A stretch of 64,000 nt of DNA from Bombardia bombarda (lineage: Eukaryota > Ascomycota > Sordariomycetes > Sordariales > Lasiosphaeriaceae): assembly GCA_030512295.1 (NCBI GenBank), contig JAULSR010000001.1:5107001-5171000 (forward strand), written 5' to 3'. Shown piece by piece: positions 13,578-26,344 of this stretch. Position numbers and translations under genes: made by a program. A model generated the notes under the pieces. It made no database searches. It saw nothing but the letters and a program-made list of their open reading frames with translations, and was not told where the DNA came from. Positions within the stretch are counted from its first letter, which is position 1, and every line of letters begins with the position of its first letter.

Positions 13578-16500
13578 GTAGTGCCGAGCACGCAAAATAA
13601 TCCTAAAATCCGACAGCTACAAATACCTTCGGGCTCGATCGAGTTCGTTCCAAGTTACGCGTCGAGCGGGGGGTGTGGAGGTCGATGTCGAGATCGTCGG
13701 CAAACTGGGTCGGTATATCGATTGGCGCAATAAGCAAATAGATATATCGCGTACTATAGGGGCAGCAAGATCGAAAGTAATGATGATGCTATAACAATAT
13801 GAAAATCGGCGCTGGTTTTGTAAAGAGTGTATCGTCCCGGATCCGTATTCGGGGAGCTAGGAGGTGGGTGCAAGGTAGTTTGTGACTGGACTAGATAGTC
13901 TGAAAGGGGGTTATTCAAGCCGAAAGAAGGTAAAATCTAACCGGACCCGTGAAGGAGTGAACGGGTTCCGTAGAAATGGGCTGAATAGCTGTTCCAAGGG
14001 AATGACTGTAGTGAGAAAAAAAAAGCGAAAAGAGAAGTGGGGGAAAGGGGAAGGGGAAAAGCTTGTCGACAACGACGTGACGATGGGCGATCAGGGTGGA
14101 GGGAAAAAGAAGGACTGGGGAAAAAGAGCGATGGGCGACGAGGGCACGCCTGGGACGGGGGGATACAAGAGAGAAAAGCAGAAAAGGGAAGGAACGGGTG
14201 TGTGGGGCTTGGCCGTCTGGCTCGCCTGGGAAGGGCGGCTGCCACACTACACCCACACTGGCTGACACTGGCACCGACACTGCAGCGATGGACCTCGATG
14301 GACCTTGAACGCTGCACACACACACACTGGGCGGGCCAGGCGGGTCATACCATGGGATGGGCACTCGAGCGTCTTCTGTGGCAGCGAACAGCCCACAGCC
14401 CACAGTCCACAGCCTGTCGAGTGTCGACTGTTGACGACAGGCTCGCGAACGGCGGCATGGGCCCAACCAGTATTCGTATCGTACCTCTTGCAGCCACACA
14501 GTGTTTATTCATGCATTTCGCACGCGACCTGCATGCGTGCACGAATGTTTTCCAGGACATGGTGGATGTGCGGATCTGAACGGTGCATGCTAGCCACGCC
14601 CGTTCCTGCCTGACCCAACGCCGTCCATTCAACAGCCAGCAGTTTCCCAACAGTCAATCCACATGTTCATCGTCTGGATCATGATCACGGGAGGAAGTCC
14701 GCCATTCGTTTTTTAGTAGCTTGCCGGTATGGAGTATCTCCACAATCTTGCGGCAGTCAAAGCTAGCTGGCGGGATAAATATCTAAAAGATGCCTCGTTC
14801 ACGATAACCGCCGACATGCAACACTGTTCGGATTCCGTATCCCCTTTCAGATAATCGCCCATCAGCTGCTGTAATAAGGTCGTCAGATTAGAAGCATAAA
14901 GGCAGAAGAAGAAAGTGTAAGGTATATCAAAACACTATTTTTGGCTTTACCCCATCAATTGATACATATAAATGATGCGAAACACTGAAACATAAAAGTC
15001 GGTAGAGGCAGTAATTTGTACCGCGGGGTGGTGCTTGCTGCAAAAATAAAGATCAGTGCTGCACGAATTGACGGAAAGCGCTAACCAGCGGCTGTCCGTG
15101 TGCTCCTGCCCGGATGGCGAACCCTCACAACCGGGGGCTGAGAATGGGAGGGATGTCCTTGCCGTGTTGGCGTCTCTTTGCTCTTTCTGCTTTCCCAAAG
15201 CGGGCAGTCATGTATCCATTCAATGGATGGGTATGAACTTTGTTGAGTATCTAAGGACCGATGTTGTTACACATAGACCATGAAGCTGCACGCACATACA
15301 CCTGCCTATTTACCACAGTAGCTTTTGTCAAGCTTGATGCCCGCTAAAAGTACCTAAGTTGGCACGCGACGTGCGACGTGAGCTTCCCTTGCCTTAGGTT
15401 TGCCGCAAGTGGGCGGGGCAGAGCAGGCCTCAAGGCGGTCAGATGGTTTGCCAACGGCGCTACGCGGTGGGTGTGGGTGGTGCCTTCTCCAGTATCGCGT
15501 ACTGTGCAGCCAGGTACGAGTGCCACCAAAGAAGCTGCAGGTACCAAGCAGGTCCATGCATCTTCCGCCTTTTGGAGTTGCCCGAATCGTCTTGAGCCTC
15601 TACGCTTCCAGTGGTGTCGGGATCCATTGCAAGAGCTCATGAAGAACGACCCACCGAACCGCCGAGAGATACCGGGTCACCAAATGCTCGGATCCCCGGG
15701 ATCCGTTTGGTAATATCTTCGCAGAATGATGAGGCACGAAATACCTAGCCGTGCAGTTGCGTTTTGTGCAGAATGATCGGATTGTTGGTCGTCTGTTTAT
15801 GGGTCAGATGTTGATCCAGTGTTGGCGTTCACATGCGTTCTCCTATTTTCTATGGCACAACGCGGAGCAAAAGATAAAGGCGACCTGGCGTTTTTTTTCT
15901 TTTTGGAGTCAAGTTTGGAGTTGACTGGTTCACTTCAGATTCCTTGTCGGGGCATTCTTGAACCAATCGGGCTCGTATCTGCCACTCGTCAGCCCCACAC
16001 ATCGGGGACGGATGGGAAAAGGGGGAAACAGGTCGGTCCAAACCACAGACTACAGGTCCCCTAACCAAAACCTGCACAAGTGTGCCGCCGCGATCGACGA
16101 TTGCGAGTACGCATGTCTTTCTCACCCCTCTAGGTACCTTATGGAAACCAACACGCGCGCACGAATCACACACACACATCACAAGACGCCAACGACGCCA
16201 GCGCACCACCATCGGCGGCCGGCTCGCAGAAGCCTCATCAAGCCCGCCGCTGGAGCCGTGGTCCTATCAGTCGGAATCGTCAGCTTCTCTCCCCTAAAAA
16301 ACAGAGCCTTAGGCTTCCTTTCTTTTGCAAAAAAAATCGCACCCTTTTCACCCGGCTTCATGTCGGCCGGGCATAGTTTCTCCCAGTCGCACTTGCAGTC
16401 CCCCTTCCGGTCTGGGCCCTCCATCATGTGTCTCGCAGCTTCCCTGCGCGACGGTGAGACGCGCCCAGGTCTGACGAGCGGGCGCACTGACCAATCACAG

Positions 16501-19500
16501 CGGGGTAGGGTTTGAATCCGCCGTCTGATCAGGGCCTAGCGCGCTTTCCGATCTGCTTGAAACGATCCATGACCGTCGCCGTCCATGGATTGATTGTGAT
16601 TCCCTGGTGAGCCTGGAATGTTGACCTCTTGTCATCTTTTTTTCTGTTTCTGGCGCCTCGGTCAGCGGCAGCTGCTTTGCAGGTTATATAGACCGCGTTA
16701 AGAATCCCTCTGGGCTGACCGCAACAGCTGGTAGCCCCTTTGGGGCTTGTCGCAGAACGGGAGCCAGCCAGCCAGAATATCGACTAACGACCGTCGAGCA
16801 TCGCCACAACACTGTGCCACGGCGCATCTTTCTTGTTCCTGCAGAAGCGCATATGCATATCCCTCGACACGGTGTGCGGGTTGCCGTGTTCCTGCGTTAG
16901 TAGTTTTTACACTGTACTAGTGTTCTACTTTTGTTTTCCTTTTCTTTATGCGTCTTGTACACTAGGCATGCTCGATTGTCGGCCGCGCTCTCACCCATCC
17001 TCCTCGCACCCGCCGTTTCCATCATCTGCACCTGTCTTGATAATGCAAAATCTTTCTGATGATCGCTCGTTTTCCCCATTACTTGCATGATTAGCTCTTC
17101 AGCCCACTGGCGAGAGTATCACTTGGGTGGATTGATACTGCTAGCTGATGATGATGATGGTTCTGTTTCTTTGCCCTTTAGGAAAATTCCACTGGCTATC
17201 TTTTGGCTCGGTACCTATCGTCGGCGGTCACCCACGTTGGCTACCAGGCGATCCTCCGCACCCGCGCCCTTTTGAACCGACACTCCCGCCAGCCCCGGTT
17301 GCCATATCAGGCTTCCAGTCTGATGATCATCACGTCAGGCCTGCAGGCTCCATACCCAGTCTCGAGCCAGTCTCTTACAAGCATCTTTGATTGTTTTCCC
17401 CCGTGCACTAGTATTAAAAAAAGCATACATCGTGGTGTAGTTTGCCCGTTCAACTGGTCCGATAGAATAGAGGGGAAAGGGAGGAGAGGAGACAACGCTA
17501 CTGTTATGAGCTAGCCTACCTAAACTACCCAGTAGGCACCCCCTCCATCCCGCCCAGTGTCAGGCGGGAAACGGGCGCGCATTGCACTGCAGAAACCCGT
17601 CAGACGCTTAGGTGGGTGTGCAGGATCAGGAACAAGAGAAAAATACTTCGTATGCTAGAAATAGAATTCGAGGCATAAACCGGTCCATCCCCGACGCACT
17701 CAAAAGTTCTCCTGGATGGGGTTTCCCCTTTTCTTATCATTTTCTTATGTCACCCATCCGTGCCCAACGCCGACTATTCTAGCCTATAGTAGCAACTTTG
17801 ACAATTCCTCAGTACCGGCCCCCAACTCAATCTTTCCGCAGCCAGCCAGCGTGCTGTTTTTGATCAGCAGGAGAATATGACAAGACTTTTGCGGACATGT
17901 TGCCCATGTTCAGATCAAAAACGCCCCCCCCCCCCCCCCCAAATGGTGGCAATGGCTGATGGACAGATTGACACCGCACCCATGATGAGGCAGACAGGCT
18001 GGCTCGCGAGGCTCGCTGACTGGCTTCTTGCTGGCAGGCTTGAGACAGGCTCGCAACGTGCCCCTTCTCGCCCTTCTGAGTTCGGACTTGGCTCCTTAGG
18101 AGACGCGGGCGAGAGGCGTCCAGCCCATGAAAGCTTGGCACACTGTGCCCCCTTCTCGCCTTTTTTTCCTCTTCTGGCGGACGCTGGCCGTGGCCGCGGC
18201 CCTCGCACCCCTGTATGACACCAAAGTCGTCATTCTCCACTTTACCCCTGGAACTAGGATAGCTCAGGGTGTGTGGGTGTTCCGCCTGCAAGGATGGCGC
18301 GGGAGTGGGACTGGCAAGCCAGGAACGCCGTTTGCTCGGGAGGCTGCCATTGGCCCATCACCGGTCAAGCGCCTTTGAATGAGCTCGAACTGGGCTTAGC
18401 AGCGATCGAGCGTGCACAGTGCACAAAAGCTGCGAGCCTGTGTTATCCGCTGTCTTTGTGGTACCCGGTCGCATCAGGTCTGTGCACTCCTTTCCGTTCC
18501 CTTCTTTTTTATTTATTTTTCATCTGATCTTATTTTCTCTTCTTGCCCGTGGGTCACGTTGTGGACCGTCTTGGCGGCCAACGACGGGCGTTGGGTGAGC
18601 ACGGGTCTGACGGGGGTGTATTCATGCAAATCAATCCTGCGACCTTGGGATGGTCATGTTCTTTAAGCTTCGCGATAGAGATGGGCATCTCGAGCCGCAA
18701 GTGTGTATCGTGGTTGCTTTTGCAACAGGCAAGTCTACCCTCTCTGGTCTGAAAATGGCAAGTAAGCACCCCATAACCATCCACGACCCGACCCAGGCAG
18801 GCACTGTAGCTTTGCGTTAAGGTAGGTAGGTATCCAGCCAAGACGGCAGTTTCTGGGCAGGAAGCGACGGAATCCATGCACCTGCAGTGAGATACCCTCC
18901 TTACGCCTGTTCCAGCTCTTGCCTTCTTCAGCAGATATACGTATACCCATTCTGCCCTACTCATATGTCACCAGACTGGCTTGCTGTGGTGTATCTATCG
19001 TGCTTCTTACTAATGACACGACATGACGGTAAACTGAACTACTGAGGCGGTGACATGCATCCAGAAACAGCTAGGGGACGCAAACGCCGTTGTCCGGCTC
19101 GAGCTTTCCTTCCCGGAGTCAGGCAAATGGGACTTGGTCCAATACTTGACAGTGAAGTTGACTTCTCTGGTGGATTTATCACTTTGCCTTCTTTGGTTAT
19201 AAGACCGCCATACTACGTGCCGCCTGCCCGCCGCTGATATCAAATGCTGGGGAAGCTGCAACGGGGATCTGGGGTCTGGCTATTTACAGCTACTGGTTCT
19301 ACCTCAGTTTCAACGCGTGCATTCTCACAACTAACGACGCGCCGCGCCAGGCATGTAACCAATTGTGTGGACGCGAGGCGGCGGCGATCTTTTATGCGTC
19401 GGGTGCGGGCTGTCAGGTTATGCCTGTGGTGATTGGCTGCCGAATGCCTGCTTGTTTATGCATCGTCTGCAAGTCTTTGTCTGCGGTCCAGGCGCTGAAT

Positions 19501-22500
19501 AGGAAACCCAGAAGAGGGAGGGGAGCTCCCAGCAAGCACACATGCTACTTTGAGAGAAACCGCCACCCCCCTCCAGACCCAGACAACCAATCGGTGGCCG
19601 AAGTCTCGGTAGTTCGAGAGTCGGCGGCGCCCCTAAATGACCCCCCCTCCATAGCCAGCCCCTGAACACTACAGGCAAACAGACAAACACATACCAGATC
19701 TGATAAGGGAAGACGGTGTACGGATAGGCAATGAAAGAGTTGCCACCGCGTCCCCCCTATCCGGTAATGGTCGCCGCCGGCGCTGGTTCGCAACGACAGC
19801 CAGGCAGTCTCGATAGGGATAGAGCTGACCGCCCATCAATGCTGTGCTACTGGAGCCCCCTATCAAGTGCAGCAAGGCTGCATGGCGCCATCATCGGAAG
19901 TCTCGAGGTCTCCCGAGCTGCAGTTGGTGACCAGTGATACATACTACTGTGTACCATAAAGGTACATTTGTGAGCCAACCGGCCCAACTCACTTGAAGGG
20001 TGTCTCGATGCACCCAAGGATAATCAGGTACAACGTGTACTTGGTTTCCCGTAGTCGGGATCGGCTCTGAGGAAGCGGCAAGAAAGCGGGTCGGTCTGAG
20101 AAGCACGGTCAATGGGTGGGGGCCAGTGGACGGGGCGAACGAACGAACGGACGGACGTCTGATCTGCTCGTCTTCCTCCTCCGGCCGGGGGGCTGTGTGG
20201 ATGATATACAAAGTCCAAGAATTTGGCTGTTGTCTCTGTCTTTGTCCAAGACAACAAGGCCGTTAATTGGCTTCTAGAAACACAACTGACAATGTCCCAT
20301 GCCCCAAGTGATTGTGACCTCACTTTGACAGGCATTCGCGTTCGATCACGTTGCATCCGTTGAGGAGACATTTTTACTCTGTCTGGCTGTTCAAAATTCT
20401 GAAACAGCTTCCCCTCAAGGCTTTCCCTGTCTATAAGAGCATCCGTTCTATGATACACGTACCTTGCCTCGAGCTTGCCGAGTGTAGCTTGGACAGGCTG
20501 GACAGGGCACATCCCAGATCCCATCATCGTGATGATGCATAGACTACCTGGGCAGATCCTCTTGTGAGATCCGACGACAAAGTCTCCGAGGTGCGCAAGA
20601 TAGATGCTGGCACAGGCACAGGCACCAATTCATGCGTTCTGTCTCTCTCCAGGTTTACGTATGCGGCACATGCATCGATATGCCTGCGACGGTCGCCAAT
20701 GATAAACAATAACTACCAACGTCAAGAAGCAGTTGCATTAATCCGGATCGGACCATGCTCCTAGTCTCTCTTTCCCCTTTTTATCATACCTTTGACTTCT
20801 TACCTCTCTACCCATTCATCAGCCCTCCTCCCGGTCTAGTATCCTGTTTCCAGTTTCCAGTTTCCAGTTTCCAGTCTGGCCCAGTTCTCCGTTTCGGACC
20901 TGCCGTCCGGGCATGTGCTTAGCATTCGGTTTCGGCTCAAAGGTACAGGTACAGTGTCGTAGTAACCACCGCTGCCCCCAATCAACCTGCGACAGCCGGA
21001 AAGCTGATCGCTGTCAACTCACTGGCGATCGGCAGGTACAGACTCAGACTCGGTGTGACGGTAGCTCGACTGCGAGAGTAGTATTTTCTACTGATCTCGC
21101 TCGCAACCCAGCCTCTATCTATCTACAGTACTATATGGACTACGTGGGTACCGAGTAAGTGCAAGAGTGCATCAAAATGTCTCTCTTGTGTAGAACGACC
21201 GATCCAAACACATGTTCGGTGATCCATCCATCCCCCGGACTTTGTTGCTTCTCTTCTTCTCCACGTTCCACTAAAATGGTAGCTAAGTACCATACGTCAA
21301 GGTCTCACATGAAGCACCTATCCCAGATGCTATGTCTGCGATATGATACACTGGGTGAACCATATCTCCTTTTCTTATCTTTTGGTGCCTAAAGACTACT
21401 TGGCTACGTCCTATGGCTGTGATCCCTGGATTGCTAAGATCCCCACGCATCTGAGGCACGACTTGCCCCAGACTTCTCTGGCTGTTCGGCCTGGCTCAAG
21501 GGATATATTTAGAAGCCCACCCGAGGCAGCTGTCAACTTGCAGTCGGGAAGAACTATGCGTAGTAACCAGTCCCATGATAATAGCTTCTCTCTTGGGCGA
21601 GTTGTGACGAAAGTAGATGTTTTATCCATGTGTGGTGGTGGCTTCGAAAACAGGCTACAACGACATGGCTCTTTCACAGCTCACAGAATATGATACGCTA
21701 TTTATCTGCCTGCCTGCCTACCTGACCACTTCAGAACCATCAACTGCAAATCGTCAGAGGCTAGAAAAAGAAACCCCTACTGGCACCGCATTGTCACAAC
21801 AGCCAGAGATCAGGGTCGCCAAGACATTCATCCCATCAATCCCAGCGTCGATCCTCCGCAATTTGTCGGTATCTATATGTGAGCCGCATTGTTGTTGAAT
21901 TTGGAGAGCGGGAGAGGTGAGCTCCGTCCCTTGGTGCTGTCTCTCTCTCTCTCACTCTCCTGGTTCACCCAAGCACCCACCTACGGTACCTTGACTTACT
22001 TAGCATGGCCGTTCTTCCGCGTTGTCGGATGAACGGCTTGGGGCCCGTGAGTCCATGCCCGGGACGCACAGGACGGCATCTATCATCATGGCTTGCGTAG
22101 CCTGTGGTCGCTAATTTCACTAAAGAGCGTCGTCTTATGCGGACCTTCTCATACCTGTGAAAAGCTGCTGGGCAGTGGGTTGGTGTTGTAACCAAGACAC
22201 GCATTTGCTAACTGGCCTGAAGCCATCGAGATATGCAGACTTGGGCCTGAAAAGAATCTCAAGACGTGATATGGTTGCTTCAAGACATTGCCACCCTTCA
22301 CCATTTCCATCGTCCCCCACCTCACCCCTCCAAGTCTATTGTGATGTCTAGCAGAGTTAATGGACCATTTTAGAGTCAGGTAGCGCTGATATAGCTTCTC
22401 TTATGCACGTCACGAAATAATAGTATTAAGCCTTCTCATCCACCATGGCACGAGGTAAGAGCTGTGTGGCAAAAGATCATTGTCGATGAGGCGTCAGAGA

Positions 22501-22543
22501 TTGTCGTCGACATGTTTATTTTCATCCATGTACCAAACCCCCA
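13578..22543. other. gene-free region, 9.0 kb, upstream of the homeobox gene
   Basis: Read on both strands, this stretch contains many short open frames but none with recognisable domains or convincing splice-joined coding sequence. Many frames are pyrimidine- or Arg/Pro-rich shadows. It contains a C17 homopolymer, a GTTTCCA tandem repeat (about 20845-20873) and CA/CT-rich patches. It includes the 5' leader and promoter of the homeobox gene at its left end and the 3' flank of the p34 gene at its right end. A long non-coding transcript or distal regulatory DNA is possible but not shown by the sequence. Confidence 0.5.
17924..17940 (+). repeat. poly-C homopolymer (17 C)
   Basis: Seventeen consecutive C on the + strand in non-coding DNA. 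Long G/C runs are prone to length error in several sequencing chemistries, relevant to the frameshifts noted elsewhere in this window. Confidence 0.9.
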
Positions 22544-23902
22544 CTACAACTCCTTCATCACCTCATCCACCGCCTGCTTTGCCAACCTCTTGCGCTGCTC
22601 CTCTGGCAGACCGGCGCTCCTGTCCTTCACAGCCTGGAGTTTCAGCATCATGCGCTCAAGCTTCTGCACCTCTTCGTCCCCCAGCTCCATATCCATATGC
22701 TCATTTCCTCCTCCACCTTCCCCCTTTTCCGCATTCTTGCCCCCTGCCGCAGCAGAACCGGAAATGCTCGCCCGCATGAGCTCCAACTCCTCGTCTTCAA
22801 ACTCGCCAGTCCCCTTGCCCGAGCTCCAGATTGCTTTCCTCAGGCCTTCAAAATCCTCGGGGTCAACCACAAAGTCCATATCCATGTCCTCGTCGTCGCC
22901 TGCTCCTCCCTCGGTGCCCTCGTCTTCATCAGCCTCTAGAGATGTCCAGTCATTAGATTGCAGCGCCTCCAGCACACGCGGGATGCCCATCTTCTCGCCA
23001 AACTCATTCCGGGCAGCAGCAGCAGCAGCAGCAGCAGCGCCAGCGCCAGAACCAGCCGTGGCCGTGGCAACATCAGCAGCATGTACAAACTCCAACCCCC
23101 ACTCGGCACAGCAGTCCTCCCATTCGTCCAGAATCTCATCATGATCCTCCTCGGATTCACCGCCCGTCGTTGCAGCAGCCGCGCCCACACCGACAGCCAA
23201 CAGCACGCCATCCCACTCCCACCCGCCCAAGCCCTCCCTCACCACCTTGCCCACATTCGCAATGAGGTCCCTCGACTCTTTCTTGTTCTTTTCCTTCTCT
23301 GCTACCGACCACTGCGGCGTCTGGGACGAAGATGAAGAAGGAGGGGAGGAAAGAGGAAAGACGACGACAACGCCGCCCAGGACGGCGAGGACCTCCTTAG
23401 CCTCGGGCGACAGGAAAGAGGCGGCCCACTCGGTCGGGGAGGAGACAAGGTCGAGCCAGACGGGTACGGCGGCGCTGTAGTAGGGGGTGGTGAGGGCTAG
23501 TGTGTGCGTGGTGCCGGCGAGAGAGGTGGGCTCGGCCGAGGTGGTGGTGGCGTCGGAAGGGATGGGGCTGGTGCCTGTGAGACCTGGGAGAGTGGGCGTG
23601 TTAGTGTTTTGGTCATGGTCGGGGAGAGATGCAGAGAAAGCTGAGATGATGAGAATATTCGTGAGGAGTGATGAGACGTTCTTATGAGACGTTGGATCTC
23701 AAATGCTAAATATGCCCAGAGCATCGAACGGTGCGATGTGGCGCTATGCGATGCATACCGCGGTTGGAAGATGCAGATGGACATGGGGAGAGAAGAAAGC
23801 GATAAAAAGAGCAAACACACCTGTAATAACTCGGCTCAAAACCTCAGCAGCGTCGACGAGCGACACCGCCAAGATGCGTCGCGGGTTTGAGATCTCGGCC
23901 AT
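22544..23902 (-). CDS. alpha/gamma-adaptin-binding protein p34 family (Irc6-like)
   Basis: A 373-aa cytosolic protein of the p34/AAGAB/Irc6 family, which binds clathrin adaptor subunits and supports adaptor-complex assembly and vesicle traffic. Exons (complement): 23902-23821 and 23583-22544, separated by a 237-nt intron (23584-23820; GTGTGT donor, CCCAG acceptor), which is long for this window. The N-terminus (MAEISNPRRILAVSLVDA) begins a Ras-like G-domain fold; the middle has WDGVLLAVG and DEWEDCCAEWGLEFV, where p34 proteins carry their pseudo-GTPase core. An Ala tract and acidic linker precede the C-terminal helix (EVQKLERMMLKLQ...LPEEQRKRLAKQAVDEVM), the conserved p34 signature. The start is the only ATG giving the N-terminal beta strand. 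Symbol withheld because the family is divergent. Confidence 0.82.
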
Positions 23903-24314
23903 CTTGTCTCAAAATCTCAATTTTCTTCCTCACAACTTTTCGTTTCAAAGAGCCGATAAAGCTCCTGAGAACAGATATTCCTGAGATGAGGCAAATTTGA
24001 AGAATTACCGAGCAGCTGGAGCGTTTAAGAACGGATGATGATGAGGTTGCTTGATGCGCTTGGTGAGTGAAAGAACCTAATTCTGAGCCCCCAGCGGACG
24101 TCAAAGCCTGACTCTATGGGGCAGGCGGTGTGGTAAAATGCGGGAGGGAGCGGGCTGGCGGGGCAGCTGGTGAGGGTGGGGTCTTTCAATTACATGAGGC
24201 TTGAGTTTGACTAATATGAGACCCTAACCCTGCTAGTGATATGGAACTCGGACGATTAACTCCATCTCAACTTTTAAGTTCTTGACCTCATTATTCCCTG
24301 CTTGAAGGCCATCG
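23903..24314. other. intergenic, 0.4 kb
   Basis: Promoter side of the p34 gene and 3' flank of the PAQR gene, both on the minus strand. Nothing else recognised. Confidence 0.6.
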
Positions 24315-25882
24315 TCAACATTGCACGCCATGCTCATGCCGAAAATCAAACGCCGCCACCATCGCCCGTGCGAAAGCCAGCGCAGCACACACCACCATGA
24401 CGTGCATGCACTGGTGGCTCGCGCCCCATATATCGAATGTCTTTGGGAACCATTTTTCAGGAAACTGTTTCATCGCCCAATCGTCAGCATCAGAACGCAA
24501 CTCCAATGGATACCCACCTACTCCACCACAAGAACTCACCTTGACAGCATAAACCACAACCCCCACCCCATTGCACAGCCCCGTAACCATTATCCAACCC
24601 AGCCCGATCCGTCTGCTCTGCTCCTTCAACCCGTACAACAGAATCCCATGCGCGATCGGTACGACGAAGCTGCCCAGCCCAAAGGACCCAAACAGCACCG
24701 CGCGGTAGTGGCCAAGGTGCGGCCCGCTGAAGCGTGGGAGGAGGGTTGCCGCTGAGCAGGCGCCGGCAAGCAGGGTGATGGTGACGAGATAGGTGGTTTG
24801 CATGACTGTGGCTTGACATGGGAAGCTGTAGTAGACGAGGGGAACGGTCGAGCTCCACATGAGGAGGAGGATGCCTTGGAAGTCGAGGCGCATGCCGAGG
24901 TGGTAGATGCGGGGCGAGTGGGACATGAGGGTGTGGAATCTGAAATGTGGGATGGGTGGGTCAGTGGCGGTAAGAAAAAAATGGAGGTAAGGGAGATATC
25001 GCGGTGCTCTCATACGTGACTGATAGAATGAAACATATGCCAACGCCGGCGAGGTATGTGCCGAGGACGAGCATGTCGAGTGGCGTGGCGACTGCAAAGC
25101 GCGGCGGAACGGCGGTGGCTATCAGCCATGCTGGCACCAGGAGAAGGAAGATGATTGCGCCGATGATGTGTGAATAAATGTTTACTATTCGTGGTGAGTA
25201 TGCTTTTCATATCAGTCCAGAGTGGGACCATACCTGTCTCATTGTGTAGATAGGTCCAACTCTGTAGACAGCCCTTGATTGAACCACATGCTCCTCTTTA
25301 ATGATGGCCAGCAGTGGTTAGCCCTCCGTCGAGAAGAAATGGGTAAATTACTGGCTCAGGGGGGTCAAACAAACCGATAGCCTGTGTGAATGAGCTCACT
25401 CCCATGTCTGTGGACCATAAATACATCAGCTGCTGACCATGCATCCCAGCTGTTCAGAGTTAATGCGTGATAGCTTCAACAGACAGTGGCCGAAAAGAAT
25501 ACATATTTTGCAGAGAAACAAGACTCACTGCTGCCAATGAGCTAATACAACCTCCCAGTCAGCATCAAACCAAATTCAATACGCACATTGAAACCATGTT
25601 CTACACTTGCTTTCAATCCAGGCTATTGAGGGCATCTGAGACATTGGATGAGATAGGAAACTCACGAACATCACTCCACAGCAGCAATTCAATTCTTTCC
25701 TTTACAGCTTCAGCCGCTTGTCTCACAGCTCTCGGCTGTGCCCTTCTTAACTTTCCTTCTTTTGCGAATCTGCTGTCATTGTGTTTTAAGTCTGCAAATC
25801 CTCCTGCGACATCGGACGAAGGATTACGCCAAGTAGGAGTCTGCCGCTTTTTCGTTGATATTACCGTAGAATCAATCATCAT
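24315..25882 (-). CDS. PAQR/haemolysin-III family membrane protein (Izh-like)
   Basis: A seven-helix protein of the adiponectin-receptor/Izh family, zinc-dependent enzymes or receptors affecting sterol, sphingolipid and zinc homeostasis. Six exons (complement): 25882-25666, 25432-25375, 25295-25234, 25184-25016, 24939-24540, 24464-24315; 351 aa. Introns are 233, 79, 49, 76 and 75 nt; the last is in phase but removal restores VYAVK|FPEKWFPKTFDIWG. Visible family motifs: IHTGYR, the signature YLHNETVNIYSHIIGA, the first zinc site TFHTLMSH with Asp in RLDFQGI, and the C-terminal HQCMH (HxxxH). The first exon (MMIDSTVIST...LLLWSDV) is the least certain: its 1-nt phase joins best to an acceptor at 25433, giving LLLWSDVPAD, which matches the place where relatives have LLxWxxxPxW. 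A shorter model could start at MVHRHG in exon 2. Confidence 0.85.
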
Positions 25883-26344
25883 ATTCAACGGCGGGGCGAT
25901 CAAATAGATAGCAATAATGAGCTAAAAGACTAGGTAATAAACACCACTTAAAGACTTAGATAATCGATACCCAAGAAGAGGACGTAGCAAGAGAGGGCCT
26001 TATGAATATATAATCGTTTACTATTCACCAGCCGATGTAACGCCATGCAATGCAACGCAACCGGCTCTCTGACATTTCCCCCATTTTGAAACGTGCTTCC
26101 ATGTATGTGGGTACCTTGAGTTGCTCTGCAATATTAGCCAATTACCAATGCTTGTTTGCGCGACAAGTTGGCGAAAATATTGAAACAATATTTAAAGAGA
26201 GGATTTCTGACAATATCGCGCTTCGTATCGCGACGACAGAGTTGCATTATAGAGAAGTTGTATCGTGAAATCTCCTTCCGAGAATCCAAGTGTATCGCAT
26301 CAAGGCCCGTGAGACTTAAGCCAGATGATTGATTCTGGTAGATA

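Noticed and set aside
13882..14579. Several overlapping open frames of 70-190 codons upstream of the homeobox gene
   Set aside because: They occur in all frames at once in purine/pyrimidine-rich DNA and translate to low-complexity Arg/Gly/Lys or Pro/Ser sequence; more likely leader or promoter.
25467..25907. A 146-codon + strand open frame
   Set aside because: It lies over the first exon and first intron of the PAQR gene on the other strand, whose splice phase fits; the plus-strand protein is not family-like.
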